Shown here in pieces: positions 1-9,685 of a DNA stretch of 60,262 nucleotides (its first letter is position 1; each line of letters starts with the position of its first letter). The position numbers and the translations under genes are program-made. The stretch comes from CAZNXJ01 sp964577115 (lineage in GTDB: Bacteria > Planctomycetota > Planctomycetia > Pirellulales > Pirellulaceae): assembly GCA_964577115.1 (NCBI GenBank), contig CAZNXJ010000030.1:1-60262 (forward strand), read 5' to 3'. The notes beneath the pieces are model-generated. The model was not told where the DNA came from, made no database searches, and was given only the letters and a program-made list of their open reading frames with translations.

Positions 1-67
1 GACCAAAACCTCCCAAAGTCACGTCCGAAATCTGCAAACCTTGAGATGCACCCTTCTGGAGCTCGCC

Positions 68-1354
68 TTATGCAAACCGGAGCAGCGCGTAATTGGCTTT
101 GCCGCGGCGGAGGACGATGATGTTCCCCCCGATTAGATGCTCGGCGCCGAGCTTCTGGTCGACGGCCGTGACACGCGCATTGTTGATGTACGCGCCGCCT
201 TGCTCGATCGCTCGCCGTCCTTCGCCCTTGCTTTTGACCAGCTTCACTTCGGCCAGCGCTTCGACCACTGTCAGCTCGCCCGACTCCAGCCGCGACCGCG
301 CCATTTCGGTGCTCGGCACGTCCGCAAAAATTTCCGTCAGTTGCTGTTCCGTCAGGTCCTTGATCTCCGCACCAAAGAAGATCTGTGTTGCGAGCTCAGC
401 CGTCTTCAATCCCGCTTCGCCATGGACGAGCCGCGTCAGCGCTTCGGCCAGCCGCCGCTGGCTGTCGCGCTGGTCGGGCTGTTTCGCACGCAGTTCATCG
501 AGGGCGAGGATTTCCTCGTGCGGAAGGTCGGTCAGAAACCGCAAACACTTCGCGGCGTCCTCGTCGGTCTGCCGGATCCAGTACTGGTAGAACTGGTACG
601 GCGAGGTTCGCTCGGCTGACAGCCAAACGGTTCCCGATTCCGTTTTGCCCATCTTGCTGCCATCGGCTTTCGTCAGCAACGGCCAGGTTGCTCCATACAA
701 CTGCACCGAGCGCATCCGGCGGGCCAGGTCGATGCCGGCGGTGATATTGCCCCACTGGTCGCTGCCGCCGAGCTGAATTCGGCATTGATAGGTGTCGTAG
801 AGGTGCACAAAGTCGTACGCCTGGAGCAGCATGTAACTGAACTCGGTGTAGCTCAGCCCGCTATCCGATCTTTCGAGACGGCTCTTCACCGAGTCCTTGG
901 CAAGCATCACGTTGACGGGGAAGTTCTTGCCCACGTCGCGCAGGAACTCGAGATAAGTGAAGCCGCTCATCCAGTCGAAGTTGTTCACCAGCCGCGCCGC
1001 ATTCGGGCCGGGGGTGAAGTCGAGCAGCCGCTGCATCTGCTGTTTGATGGCTTCGACGTTGTGCTGGAGCGCTTCGACCGAAAGCAAATTCCGCTCTTCG
1101 CTCTTACCGCTCGGATCGCCAATCATCCCCGTCGCTCCGCCGACCACCGCAATCGGAGCATGGCCGTACTGCTGGAAGCGGCGCAGCATCACGACCCCGA
1201 GCAGGTGCCCAACGTGCAGGCTGTCGGCCGTCGGATCGAAGCCGGCATAGACGACTTGCGGCGGTGTACGTAGGAGGCGGTCGAGTTCTTGTTCGTCCGT
1301 GGTTTGGTGGATCAGGCCGCGCCAACGCAAGTCGGCCATTAGATCACGAGTCAT
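68..1354 (-). CDS. tyrS: Tyrosyl-tRNA synthetase
   Basis: Cytoplasmic class I synthetase that charges tRNA-Tyr. The 428-residue product has the family's usual length. The HIGH-type motif is HVGH at residues 47-50, the LGGSDQWGN segment lies near 195-203, the KMSKS-type loop is KMGKT at 234-238, and an S4-like RNA-binding domain fills the C-terminus (SKGEGRRAIEQGG). The ATG at 1354 is preceded by an AAGGA ribosome-binding sequence. A second in-frame Met lies five codons downstream and cannot be fully excluded. It is the last gene of a minus-strand run after ispD (101-base gap). I saw no T-box leader in that gap. Confidence 0.97.
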   Translation of the reverse strand: MTRDLMADLRWRGLIHQTTDEQELDRLLRTPPQVVYAGFDPTADSLHVGHLLGVVMLRRFQQYGHAPIAVVGGATGMIGDPSGKSEERNLLSVEALQHNVEAIKQQMQRLLDFTPGPNAARLVNNFDWMSGFTYLEFLRDVGKNFPVNVMLAKDSVKSRLERSDSGLSYTEFSYMLLQAYDFVHLYDTYQCRIQLGGSDQWGNITAGIDLARRMRSVQLYGATWPLLTKADGSKMGKTESGTVWLSAERTSPYQFYQYWIRQTDEDAAKCLRFLTDLPHEEILALDELRAKQPDQRDSQRRLAEALTRLVHGEAGLKTAELATQIFFGAEIKDLTEQQLTEIFADVPSTEMARSRLESGELTVVEALAEVKLVKSKGEGRRAIEQGGAYINNARVTAVDQKLGAEHLIGGNIIVLRRGKANYALLRFA

Positions 1355-1455
1355 GAGCGTCCTTCAAAATCACGATGGCGGAGTGTGGACCGCAGAAACC
1401 GCCGAGCGGCACGCGGGCGGTGGTGATGGAATCGCGAAACGCCGCGACGGGGGCA

Positions 1456-2196
1456 CTAACGCCAGAGGTCATCGTCGGCGAACGGGTGGAGGGGACCAAG
1501 CGTTTTGGGCTTGGGAAGGGCTTTGAGCGCGTGCGCCGCAAGCCGCAGATCGTCTTTGGTGGTTATTTTCATGTTGATCGGCGAGCCCTGTACGACCTGG
1601 ACAGGATGCCCGATTCGCTCGACGAGCTGCGCGTCGTCGGTTGCCTCGAAGTCGCCGCGCTGGCGGTAGGCGTCGAGCAGCAGTTCGCGGCGAAAGACTT
1701 GCGGCGTTTGCGCTTCCCAGAGCCCCTCGCGGGAAACCGTTTCGGTGATCGTATGCGAACTACCGACGCGCTTCAGCGTCCCCGCCACCGGGATGGCGAG
1801 GATTGCCGCGCCGCTCTTCTGCGCCGCGGCGAACACGCGATCGATCCACTCGCTGGCAAGGCAAGGCCGCGCGGCATCGTGAACCGCCACGAACTCGACA
1901 TCCTCCCGGACTTTGGCAAGCGCATTGGAAACCGACTGCGCTCGGCTATTGCCGCCTCGCACCACGTCGATGCCGAGCACGGCGATGTTCGCACCAAAGC
2001 GAGAGTGGAAATCCTCGAGGTCTTCCGGCGCCACGACAACCAGCACCTGCTTCACGTCGGGGCGATTGAGAAAGCGATCGGCCGAGTGCAGCCATACCGC
2101 TCGGTTCTCCAGCGGCGCAAAGGGTTTTTTGTAGTGCTGGTCCGCGAACCGGCTACTCTTCCCCGCGGCGGGAAGGATGACGGCGAAGCTGCTCAC
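1456..2196 (-). CDS. ispD: 2-C-methyl-D-erythritol 4-phosphate cytidylyltransferase
   Basis: Third step of the non-mevalonate isoprenoid pathway: transfers CMP from CTP to methylerythritol 4-phosphate. The 246-residue protein shows the nucleotidyltransferase N-terminus ILPAAGKSSRF (residues 7-17), the family motif VHDAARP in the middle, TPQVFR, and a C-terminal SPINMKITTKDDL that matches the IspD end. The start codon is GTG at 2196, since the N-terminal motif leaves no room for a later start; an AGGTG sequence lies upstream. The P-loop-like motif has Ser-Ser-Arg-Phe where Gly-x-Arg-Met is more common. It lies between the beta-oxidation genes and tyrS. Confidence 0.93.
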   Translation of the reverse strand: MSSFAVILPAAGKSSRFADQHYKKPFAPLENRAVWLHSADRFLNRPDVKQVLVVVAPEDLEDFHSRFGANIAVLGIDVVRGGNSRAQSVSNALAKVREDVEFVAVHDAARPCLASEWIDRVFAAAQKSGAAILAIPVAGTLKRVGSSHTITETVSREGLWEAQTPQVFRRELLLDAYRQRGDFEATDDAQLVERIGHPVQVVQGSPINMKITTKDDLRLAAHALKALPKPKTLGPLHPFADDDLWR

Positions 2197-2411
2197 AATT
2201 CACCTGCGACGGCCGGACGTTTCTAAGCCTTTTCGAGGTCGTGAAAAATTTCGAATCAAGGCGGAACGGCACCGTGGCGGCAGACTTGCCCGGAACCTGC
2301 GGGGATGGCTTTCGTGGTTGTTCGGGCCCCCGAAGCTCGGCTGTTCAGCGTTTGCCTGGTTTGCCTGCCGGCCCCGCTCCGCTGGCCATTGTGATGGTTC
2401 CCACCGGGCCG

Positions 2412-4355
2412 TCAAGCGTCGTACTTCATGAGGATTTCTTCGGGCGTGATGCTGTCCAACGACGGGAAACCACCCTCGGCGACGTCGGCGCCGAGTCGCG
2501 TGACGGTGCGGAAGTAGTCGTCTGAGGGGCGATTGCCGAGTAGTTCACGGGCCAGGTCCCGGCAGAGAATTTCCGCCGCTTGCTGCACGATCGGATTCTC
2601 CTGGCTTGACGCATACAGGCTCGTGGTCAGCATCACGACCAGCTTTTGGATGCGGCTGGAGAGTTCGGACATGCGGCACTGGCGATCAGCGAGCTTCAAC
2701 TGATGTTTGCGCATCGTGCCGCTGACCTCGAGTCGCGACTTCTGAAGAAATTCGCAGGCTACTTCGGCATACTTCTTGAGACTCGGCGGCATGGATGGCA
2801 GTTTCGGTCGTGGGATGCCGCGCAGGTGCTGCGCGACGAGCCACTTCGCGTAGGGTGTAAGCGCTCCGCGCAGGGCCCATAGATGGCTCGGGTTCATCGG
2901 CTGCATGCGCCGAATCCCTGCTGCCTGGAGTGCTCGTCCGACCGGTTCGAAGAATTGCACGCCATGCTGTTTGACGAGCGATTTGAAGAAGGCCATGCCG
3001 AGCATCTCGCCTTCCCCCTCGTAAATGCACGGAGCGAGAAACTCGTGCACCTGGTCGCCGAACAGGTGGCCGTGGAGGAACGAGCGGCCACCGTGGGTCT
3101 TCATGAACAACTCGATGGCAGCTTCTTTCTGCGCTTCGCTGCCGAAGATCTTCGCGACGATGCATTCCATTTCGCCGCGGTATCCTCGATCCAGCAAGCC
3201 CGAGCACCAGGCGACCAGCGCATCGCACCCTACGATCAACGCGGCCAATCGGCCAATGCGCCGCTGAACCAACTCGCGATGAACAATCGGTTCGCCATAG
3301 GTGCGGCGGAAGCGGGCCCAGGGGAGCATGTTGGCGAGCATGATGCGCATCGAACCGGCGGCGGTGGCACACAGGGCTACGCGGCCGAGGTTCAGCCCGT
3401 GGTAGGCGATCGTCAGCCCATTGCCATGCGGCGGTTCAAGCAGATTCTCTGCGGGCACCGGAAAATCGCGGAAGATCATTCCGTAGTTGTGAGTGTGCTT
3501 CAGCGCATGCAGCCCGTAGCGGCGAATCTGGAACGCTTCACTTTCCTCGTTCGGCAAATCGCAAATCAGTACAGCCGGCTTGTCTTCGATCAAGCATACC
3601 AGGCCTACTGTACGCCCGAGCGCGACGTTCGTAATGAACAGTTTTTCACCGGTCACTCGATAAACGTCACCGTCCCGAACGGCCCGCGTGCGGAGCGCCG
3701 TGAGATCCGATCCGGCGCCGGGTTCCGTCAGGGCAAACGCCGAGAGACGCTGGCCGCTGGCCAGCAGCGGAAGATACTTCGCCTTCTGTTCCGGCGTTCC
3801 AAACGTGCGTACAGGATCGACAGCACCAATGCAGCCGTGCACGGAAGCGAGTCCGGCGATCGTCGGATCGACCATCGCCATCCGCGTGAGAAACGGTGCG
3901 AAGCTGCGAAACGGAGTGCCGCTGCCGCCGTACTGGCGCTCGACGAGCAGCCCCCAGTACCCGGCGCCCGCGAGTTCCTGAAGTACATCTTCGCGAATCT
4001 TGTTCGCGTCATCGTACAACGATTTTTCCGCACGCCGGCGGCGGACGATCTCGATCGACCGCTCCATGATCTGGCGCACATCGTCCGGTGTTTCTTCCGC
4101 CGAGACCTGGAACTCTTCGATCGGCACACCCCGATCCCAGACAGCTCGAAACACGGGGCTGTGACTCGTTTGGCCTTGTGGCCGGTAGAGCCGCTCGACG
4201 TGATCGTCGGCCGAGTCGATTGCGCCGGTACGCCGCGCCTCCTCCTCGCTCTTGCCACCGAGCTTCAATGCTACTTCAGCAAACGAGTCGGGTTGCCGTG
4301 CCTGCTTGTCAGCGGCCGATTGCGGCGAATCGTTGCGCTCGTTGGATATGGTCAT
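2412..4355 (-). CDS. Acyl-CoA dehydrogenase, VLCAD/ACAD9-like with C-terminal extension
   Basis: FAD enzyme that makes the trans-2-enoyl-CoA in the first oxidation of beta-oxidation. At 647 residues it is far longer than the 380-residue short/medium-chain type. Residues 1-85 are a polar N-terminal region. The dehydrogenase core runs from about 90 to 460, with the flavin-contact signature FALTEPGAGSD at 207-217 and the catalytic-base segment IYEGEGEMLG at 444-453. Residues 461-647 form a helical extension like that of very-long-chain enzymes, where it mediates membrane association and dimerisation (family knowledge). The ATG overlaps the stop of the upstream acyl-CoA ligase (ATGA), so the two are probably translationally coupled. 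Long-chain specificity is inferred from the architecture. Confidence 0.9.
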   Translation of the reverse strand: MTISNERNDSPQSAADKQARQPDSFAEVALKLGGKSEEEARRTGAIDSADDHVERLYRPQGQTSHSPVFRAVWDRGVPIEEFQVSAEETPDDVRQIMERSIEIVRRRRAEKSLYDDANKIREDVLQELAGAGYWGLLVERQYGGSGTPFRSFAPFLTRMAMVDPTIAGLASVHGCIGAVDPVRTFGTPEQKAKYLPLLASGQRLSAFALTEPGAGSDLTALRTRAVRDGDVYRVTGEKLFITNVALGRTVGLVCLIEDKPAVLICDLPNEESEAFQIRRYGLHALKHTHNYGMIFRDFPVPAENLLEPPHGNGLTIAYHGLNLGRVALCATAAGSMRIMLANMLPWARFRRTYGEPIVHRELVQRRIGRLAALIVGCDALVAWCSGLLDRGYRGEMECIVAKIFGSEAQKEAAIELFMKTHGGRSFLHGHLFGDQVHEFLAPCIYEGEGEMLGMAFFKSLVKQHGVQFFEPVGRALQAAGIRRMQPMNPSHLWALRGALTPYAKWLVAQHLRGIPRPKLPSMPPSLKKYAEVACEFLQKSRLEVSGTMRKHQLKLADRQCRMSELSSRIQKLVVMLTTSLYASSQENPIVQQAAEILCRDLARELLGNRPSDDYFRTVTRLGADVAEGGFPSLDSITPEEILMKYDA

Positions 4356-6073
4356 GATTTCACCTTGGCCTTGTCGTGATCCTTGGCCGGTTCGGTGGGC
4401 TCACAAGCGGCGCCGGTTCGGGCGGCGTACATCTGTTCGATTTCCGCTGCGAGATTGCGCGCGATGACATCGCGGCGCAGGGTCAGTTTGGGAGTGACTT
4501 CATCGAGATCGGGCGAAAATGCGCGGGGCAGCAGATGGAACACAACGACCTGCTCGTGATGCGAAAGCTCGGCGAGCCGCTGTTTGAGCACCTCGGCATA
4601 GAGGGCTCGGACATCCGGATGCGCCAGTGCTTCTTCGCGACTGGCGACGGGAATCCCGCGCTGCATGATCGCCGCTCGAAGCGCGTCCGGATCGGGCACG
4701 ATCAGCGCCCCGAGGCAGGGCCGATCGTCACCGATTACCATTACCTGGTGGATGAGCGGGTCTTCGCCGAGCAATGATTCGATCTTCGTCGGCGCGATGT
4801 TCTTGCCTGCGGAGGTGACGATCAGTTCCTTCTTGCGGCCGGTAATATAGAGGAACCCATCCTCATCCAGCCGGCCCATGTCGCCCGTGTAGAGCCATTC
4901 GTCACGAATGGCGGCCGCCGTGGCCTCGGGGTCGCGGAAGTAGCCCACCATGACATGCGGGCCGCGCGTCAAAACTTCGCCATCTTCGGCGATACGCACC
5001 TGAATGCCCGGAATCGCTTGCCCGACGGCGCCTCGCCGATTACGCGATTGCGACGATACCGTGATGACGGGGGATGATTCTGTGAGGCCGTAGCCCTGAA
5101 GGATCGGGACACCGCGCCGTTCGAAGAAATCGTAGAGATGCGTGGGAAGCGCAGCGCCGCCGCTACAGCAATATTCGATGCGTCCACCGAGCAGATTGCG
5201 CAGTGCGTCCGGATCCTCGCTGCCGCTGTCGGTTACCGCCTTGGCCACGCGATCGAAGAAATAGGGGACGGCGTTTAGCACGGTAGGGCGAATGGCCTGG
5301 CAATCGGCGATGACAGTCGTCCGCGATTCGGCCTGAGCAAACTGACAACCCACTGCGATCCACGTATATACGTCGCACGTGCGCGCAAAGATGTGGCTCA
5401 GCGGCAAAAAGCCAAGCCGCAGATCCGTGTCGCGGTGATTCATGGCCTCCAGGACCGCGAGCGTATTGCTCGCCAGGTTGCGCTGGCTGAGCATGACGCC
5501 TTTCGGCTCGCCGGTCGTTCCCGATGTATACAGGATGGTCGCCAAATCATCGGGGCTCGAGGCGTGCCGCGCTGCAATGTCGGTATCACTGGCGCGCTCG
5601 GCGAGCGGCCCCAGTCGCGGAGGCCGACTGCCGTTGATCTCACTCGCTACCTCATCGAAGCTTAAATACCGGATGCCTCGCGGCAGCGATTCGCTTGCAG
5701 CGGCCAGCTTCGCCGCGATTTCCTCATTCGACAGGCAGACGACTTCCGCCCCGCAGTGTTCGATCTGATAGGCCATCTGCGGACCGCTGAGCGTCGGATG
5801 CACCGGGACGTGCACCGCGCCGAGGCTCTGAATGGCCAGGTCTACGACCAGCCATTCGTAACGGTTTTCCGAAATCTGTACGACGTTGTGAAACGGCTCG
5901 ACGCCGGCATCCGACAGCACGTGTGCGTAGTGGATGACGTCGCTGGCGATTTCCCGCCATGTGCGCGGCTGATATGTGCCGTCGCGCTTCACCCACAGCG
6001 CCGTCGCGTTGCCACTTTTTTCAACGCGCGACCAGAAGAGTGTAACGATCGTCGAACTGCGCGACGGGAACAT
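4352..6073 (-). CDS. Long-chain acyl-CoA synthetase (AMP-forming)
   Basis: Activates fatty acids to acyl-CoA through an acyl-adenylate. The 573-residue protein carries the ANL-superfamily motifs in order: phosphate loop YTSGTTGEPKGVM (about 187-199), YGLTES, YTGDMG with the ribose-binding Asp, and the hinge GRKKELIVTSAGKNIAP. Overall it resembles the FadD15/ACSL type. The C-terminal tail is Lys/Glu-rich (EPAKDHDKAKVKS). The stop overlaps the start of the downstream acyl-CoA dehydrogenase by four bases. A 73-base gap separates it from the thiolase upstream. Chain-length preference cannot be read from the sequence. Confidence 0.92.
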   Translation of the reverse strand: MFPSRSSTIVTLFWSRVEKSGNATALWVKRDGTYQPRTWREIASDVIHYAHVLSDAGVEPFHNVVQISENRYEWLVVDLAIQSLGAVHVPVHPTLSGPQMAYQIEHCGAEVVCLSNEEIAAKLAAASESLPRGIRYLSFDEVASEINGSRPPRLGPLAERASDTDIAARHASSPDDLATILYTSGTTGEPKGVMLSQRNLASNTLAVLEAMNHRDTDLRLGFLPLSHIFARTCDVYTWIAVGCQFAQAESRTTVIADCQAIRPTVLNAVPYFFDRVAKAVTDSGSEDPDALRNLLGGRIEYCCSGGAALPTHLYDFFERRGVPILQGYGLTESSPVITVSSQSRNRRGAVGQAIPGIQVRIAEDGEVLTRGPHVMVGYFRDPEATAAAIRDEWLYTGDMGRLDEDGFLYITGRKKELIVTSAGKNIAPTKIESLLGEDPLIHQVMVIGDDRPCLGALIVPDPDALRAAIMQRGIPVASREEALAHPDVRALYAEVLKQRLAELSHHEQVVVFHLLPRAFSPDLDEVTPKLTLRRDVIARNLAAEIEQMYAARTGAACEPTEPAKDHDKAKVKS

Positions 6074-6146
6074 AGCCGATCCCCTGTGAATGCATCAGTA
6101 CGCCGGTGGCGGAGTTCGCGGCTCGCCAGTCCGCCTTTGCCGAACG

Positions 6147-7307
6147 CTAATCGACGCGTTCAAAGATGGTTGCGATGCCTTGGCCGAGCCCGATGCACAT
6201 CGTGGCCAGCCCGAACGTGGCGTTGCGGTCGATCATTGTGTGGATCAACGTCGTCGCGATACGGGCTCCGCTAGCTCCCAGCGGATGGCCAATCGCGATC
6301 GCCCCACCGCGGACGTTAATGCGTTCGGCGTCTGCTTCAAGCATTTGGATACACGCTAGAACTTGAGCCGCGAAGGCTTCGTTGATTTCGATCAGATCGA
6401 TATCCGACAGCGACAGACCGGCACGCTTCAAAGCCTTCTGCGTGGCGGGGACGGGCCCCGTACCCATAACACTCGGTTCGACTCCCGCCACGGCCGTGGC
6501 CCGGACGCGGACGAGCGGCTTGAGGCCGAGTTCGCGGGCGCGGTCGCGCGACATCAGGAGCATCGCCGCGGCGCCGTCATTCAGGGGCGAACTGTTTCCG
6601 GCCGTGACGGTCCCGACCTTCGGGAGAAAGACCGGGGGCAATGCCGCCAAGGCCTCGGCGCTGGTATCGGAACGAATGCACTGATCGCGTGTGACAAGGA
6701 TTCTTTGTCCTTGTTCATCGAGACCGTGGGCGGGCACGATCTCGCGATTCATCGCTCCGCTTTCATGCGCTTCGTGCGCGAGCTGGTGACTCCGCAGCGC
6801 CCAAGCGTCCTGCTGCTCGCGCGAGATGTCGTACGTCTGAGCGAGGAACTCGGCTGTCACACCCATCATCAGCGCCCCGCGCGACGTGCGCTTGTAAAGA
6901 CGCGGGTTAATGTCGATGCCGTGATCCATCGGCAGATGATGCATATGCTCAAAGCCGCCGACGATCTGCACGTCCTCGAAGCCGGCCATGATGGCGTGCG
7001 CGGCCTGGTTCAGGGATTGCAGGCTGCTACCGCACAGCCGATTAACGGTCGTGCCCCCACACGAGAACGGCAGGCCCGCCATGATCGCGATGTTGCGCGC
7101 GGCGTTCATGCCCTGTTCGCCGGTCTGCTGCGTGTTGCCCAGCACGAGGTCTTCGATTAGCTCGGGATCGATGGCGTTGCGCTCGAGCAGCGCTTCGACG
7201 CAGGCCGTTGCCAGATCGTCGCTGCGGACGTTACGAAACACGCCACGCTCGGGATGCGCCCGGCCGATTGCCGTACGGACGCAGTCAACAATCACTGCCT
7301 CGCTCAT
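6147..7307 (-). CDS. fadA: Thiolase (acetyl-CoA C-acyltransferase)
   Basis: Catalyses thiolytic cleavage of 3-ketoacyl-CoA, the last step of beta-oxidation. The 386 residues match the family length. Visible catalytic parts are the nucleophile Cys92 in NRLCGSS, the NEAFAAQ motif, the GGAIAIGHPLGASGAR histidine segment and the C-terminal acid/base Cys in CIGLGQG. Only ten bases separate it from the FadB-like gene upstream, so the pair forms the usual alpha2beta2-type trifunctional unit. The breakdown direction, as opposed to acetoacetyl-CoA synthesis, is inferred from these neighbours. Confidence 0.95.
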   Translation of the reverse strand: MSEAVIVDCVRTAIGRAHPERGVFRNVRSDDLATACVEALLERNAIDPELIEDLVLGNTQQTGEQGMNAARNIAIMAGLPFSCGGTTVNRLCGSSLQSLNQAAHAIMAGFEDVQIVGGFEHMHHLPMDHGIDINPRLYKRTSRGALMMGVTAEFLAQTYDISREQQDAWALRSHQLAHEAHESGAMNREIVPAHGLDEQGQRILVTRDQCIRSDTSAEALAALPPVFLPKVGTVTAGNSSPLNDGAAAMLLMSRDRARELGLKPLVRVRATAVAGVEPSVMGTGPVPATQKALKRAGLSLSDIDLIEINEAFAAQVLACIQMLEADAERINVRGGAIAIGHPLGASGARIATTLIHTMIDRNATFGLATMCIGLGQGIATIFERVD

Positions 7308-7317
7308 TGTGCCTTCC

Positions 7318-9465
7318 TCAAGCGTAGAATTTTCGGCCCTGCTGCGCCATCTCCAATAGCAGCGGCGTCGGTTCGAGCCGTTCGCCGAGCGACTCGAAGG
7401 GCTTCAGCCATTCCACGAGCTGCTGCGCTCCGACCTCGTCTGCCCACCACATCAAGCCGCCCCGGAAGGCCGGGAAGCCCAGTCCGAAGATCATTCCCAG
7501 ATCGATATCGCGCACATCGCGCACGATGCCGTCCGCCAGGGCTCGCGTGGCTTCGAGCACCATCGGCAGAAACAGCCGGTGCTGAAGCTGTTCGGTGGTG
7601 AACGTCTTGCGCTCCCGAATGTACGGTTCGACGAACTTGGCCAGCTCGGGATCAGGCTGTGGCGATGAGTTCTTTTTCGAAGCGTCATAGAGAAAAAAGC
7701 CCCGGCCGGACTTTCGCCCGAGGCGGCCGGCTTTTACGAGGGCGGGGAGCAGCGGCGAGGTGCCAATGCGCTTGGGAAAGGCTTCCCACATCACGCGGCC
7801 CGCGTAAAACGCGGTATCCAATCCCACCATGTCGTACAGCTCGATCGGCCCCATCGGCATGCCGAACGATTTCGCCGCCCGCTCGATGGCCTTCAGATCG
7901 GCGCCTTCGCAGAGCAGTTCGAGCGATTCGTTCATGTAAGGGAACAGGAGCCGGTTCACCAGGAACCCAGGGCCGTCGTTCACGACGATCGGCATTTTGC
8001 CGAGCCGCTTGGCGTAGGCGACGGCCGTCGCGATGGTGTGGTCGTCCGTCTTGTCGCCGCGAATCACTTCGACCAGTCGCATACGGCGCACAGGGTTGAA
8101 GAAGTGCAGTCCGCAGAAGCGGTGAGGTCGAGCCAATTCGCCGGCCAGCTTCGTGATGGGAATCGTCGAGGTGTTGGATGCGAGAATGGCTTCTTCGCTC
8201 AAGCAGGCCTCGATCCGCTTGAGCACCTGCTGCTTCACCTGCTGATTTTCAACGACGGCTTCGATCACCAGATCGCAGGGGCTGAACGAAGCGTCGCCAT
8301 CGGCCATGTTCAAGCGCGGAGCCAGCTCGAGCACTCGCTGCGGGTCGGTGCCTTTGAGCTGGCGGTTGTACGCGGCCTCTTCGATCGCTTGCCGCACGCC
8401 TTTTTCGAGCGCCGCGGGCGACGCATCGCCCATTTTGACGGGGAGCCGGCTTTTCAAATTGGCGGCGGCGATGCCGCTGCCCATGATGCCCGCGCCCAGT
8501 ACACCCACCGACTTGACCTCCCGCGGCTCGACGCCGTCGCGGTCAACGCCCGTATCCTTCTTGTTGCGGTCGGTGAGAAAGAAGACGTTGACGAGTGCCC
8601 GGTTGATGGGCGAGCCGAACACCGAAGGAAGGTTGCGCGCTTCGAGTTCGCAGGCGGCATCGAGGTCGAGCCCGGCGCCTTCGAGCATGATCTCGAGCGC
8701 CGTGAGCGGCGCAGGATATTGATCCTTCGTCTGGCCGCGAATGTAGGCTGAGGCGGTAACGCCCAGGAAGGCGAGCTCCGTTTCCGTCATGTTCAGCGGT
8801 GCTCGTGCCCGTTCGCGGTCGCGCTCATAGCTGCGCGTTTCGATCTCTTCGCGGGCCAGCCGCCGAGCGGCATCGAGCAGCGATGACTTGTCGACGGGCC
8901 CGATACCCCAGCCCATCTTGCAGGCGTCGGCAGCTCCGATCGGCTCGCCGCCAGTAATCATTTCAACCGCGTTGCCCAGACCGACGAGCCGCGGTGCGCG
9001 TGCCGTGCCGCCCCAGGCGGGGAAGAGCCCGAGCTTGACTTCCGGGAAGCCGAACTGCGTCTTGGGATCGTTGCTGAAAACGCGCCGGTCACACCACGCT
9101 GCCAGTTCGGCGCCACCGCCGACACAAACTCCATCGATCGCGGCAATCGTAACAAACGGAGCTTTGGCCAGGCGCGCGAACAAGGCTTGCCCTTGCCGGC
9201 AAAGTTCCTGAACTTCGCTCGCAGGCGCATCGAACGACGCGACGAACTCGCGCAGGTCTGCACCGGCGATGAAGGTACCTGGCTTGCCGGACTGCAGGAT
9301 GAGCGCCGCGAGGTCCTGACGTTGTTCCAGCCGGTCCAGGTGTTCACGAAGTTCGTCGAGCACCGAGCGCGAGAGAATATTTGCGCTCTTACCGGGCAGA
9401 TCGAACGTCAGCACCTCGATATCCGGTTCGGGAGACGAGGCCGTAATCGCCGGTGCCTGAGCCAT
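7318..9465 (-). CDS. fadB: Bifunctional enoyl-CoA hydratase / 3-hydroxyacyl-CoA dehydrogenase
   Basis: Fusion catalysing hydration of enoyl-CoA and NAD-dependent oxidation of 3-hydroxyacyl-CoA. The N-terminal third is a crotonase domain (TFIAGADLREF oxyanion segment; GGGAELAAWCD second catalytic segment). The middle starts with the NAD-binding loop VGVLGAGIMGSG, followed by the dehydrogenase signature GLHFFNPVRRMRLVEV, and the C-terminal helical dehydrogenase domain ends near GGLMWW. I chose ATG at 9465; an in-frame GTG lies three codons upstream at 9474. It heads the minus-strand beta-oxidation run with fadA ten bases downstream. It could equally be called fadJ. Confidence 0.94.
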   Translation of the reverse strand: MAQAPAITASSPEPDIEVLTFDLPGKSANILSRSVLDELREHLDRLEQRQDLAALILQSGKPGTFIAGADLREFVASFDAPASEVQELCRQGQALFARLAKAPFVTIAAIDGVCVGGGAELAAWCDRRVFSNDPKTQFGFPEVKLGLFPAWGGTARAPRLVGLGNAVEMITGGEPIGAADACKMGWGIGPVDKSSLLDAARRLAREEIETRSYERDRERARAPLNMTETELAFLGVTASAYIRGQTKDQYPAPLTALEIMLEGAGLDLDAACELEARNLPSVFGSPINRALVNVFFLTDRNKKDTGVDRDGVEPREVKSVGVLGAGIMGSGIAAANLKSRLPVKMGDASPAALEKGVRQAIEEAAYNRQLKGTDPQRVLELAPRLNMADGDASFSPCDLVIEAVVENQQVKQQVLKRIEACLSEEAILASNTSTIPITKLAGELARPHRFCGLHFFNPVRRMRLVEVIRGDKTDDHTIATAVAYAKRLGKMPIVVNDGPGFLVNRLLFPYMNESLELLCEGADLKAIERAAKSFGMPMGPIELYDMVGLDTAFYAGRVMWEAFPKRIGTSPLLPALVKAGRLGRKSGRGFFLYDASKKNSSPQPDPELAKFVEPYIRERKTFTTEQLQHRLFLPMVLEATRALADGIVRDVRDIDLGMIFGLGFPAFRGGLMWWADEVGAQQLVEWLKPFESLGERLEPTPLLLEMAQQGRKFYA

Positions 9466-9685
9466 GGGGGACACCCACTCTTGTCATGCGAGAGAAGCGA
9501 AACCGATTGCTGCTGCATGCTACCGTCTTCGGCACGTCGCGTGTAGCCCTGCGCGAGGTGAGTTGACGAGCGGCAAATGGGCAGCAATTCGGTTCTCTTC
9601 GAGTCGCGACACTTCGACGGCGGGAGTCCCTCTTGCCGGAGGGGCGGCGCGGATGCACATACGGCGACTATCGCCGCCATCGGCG

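Noticed and set aside
1355..1455. T-box leader before tyrS
   Set aside because: The GGTGGNACCGCG-type core is absent and the gap is too short.
2883..4379. 498-residue open frame antisense to the acyl-CoA dehydrogenase
   Set aside because: The opposite frame carries clear dehydrogenase motifs and an overlapping operon junction; the antisense product shows no family features.
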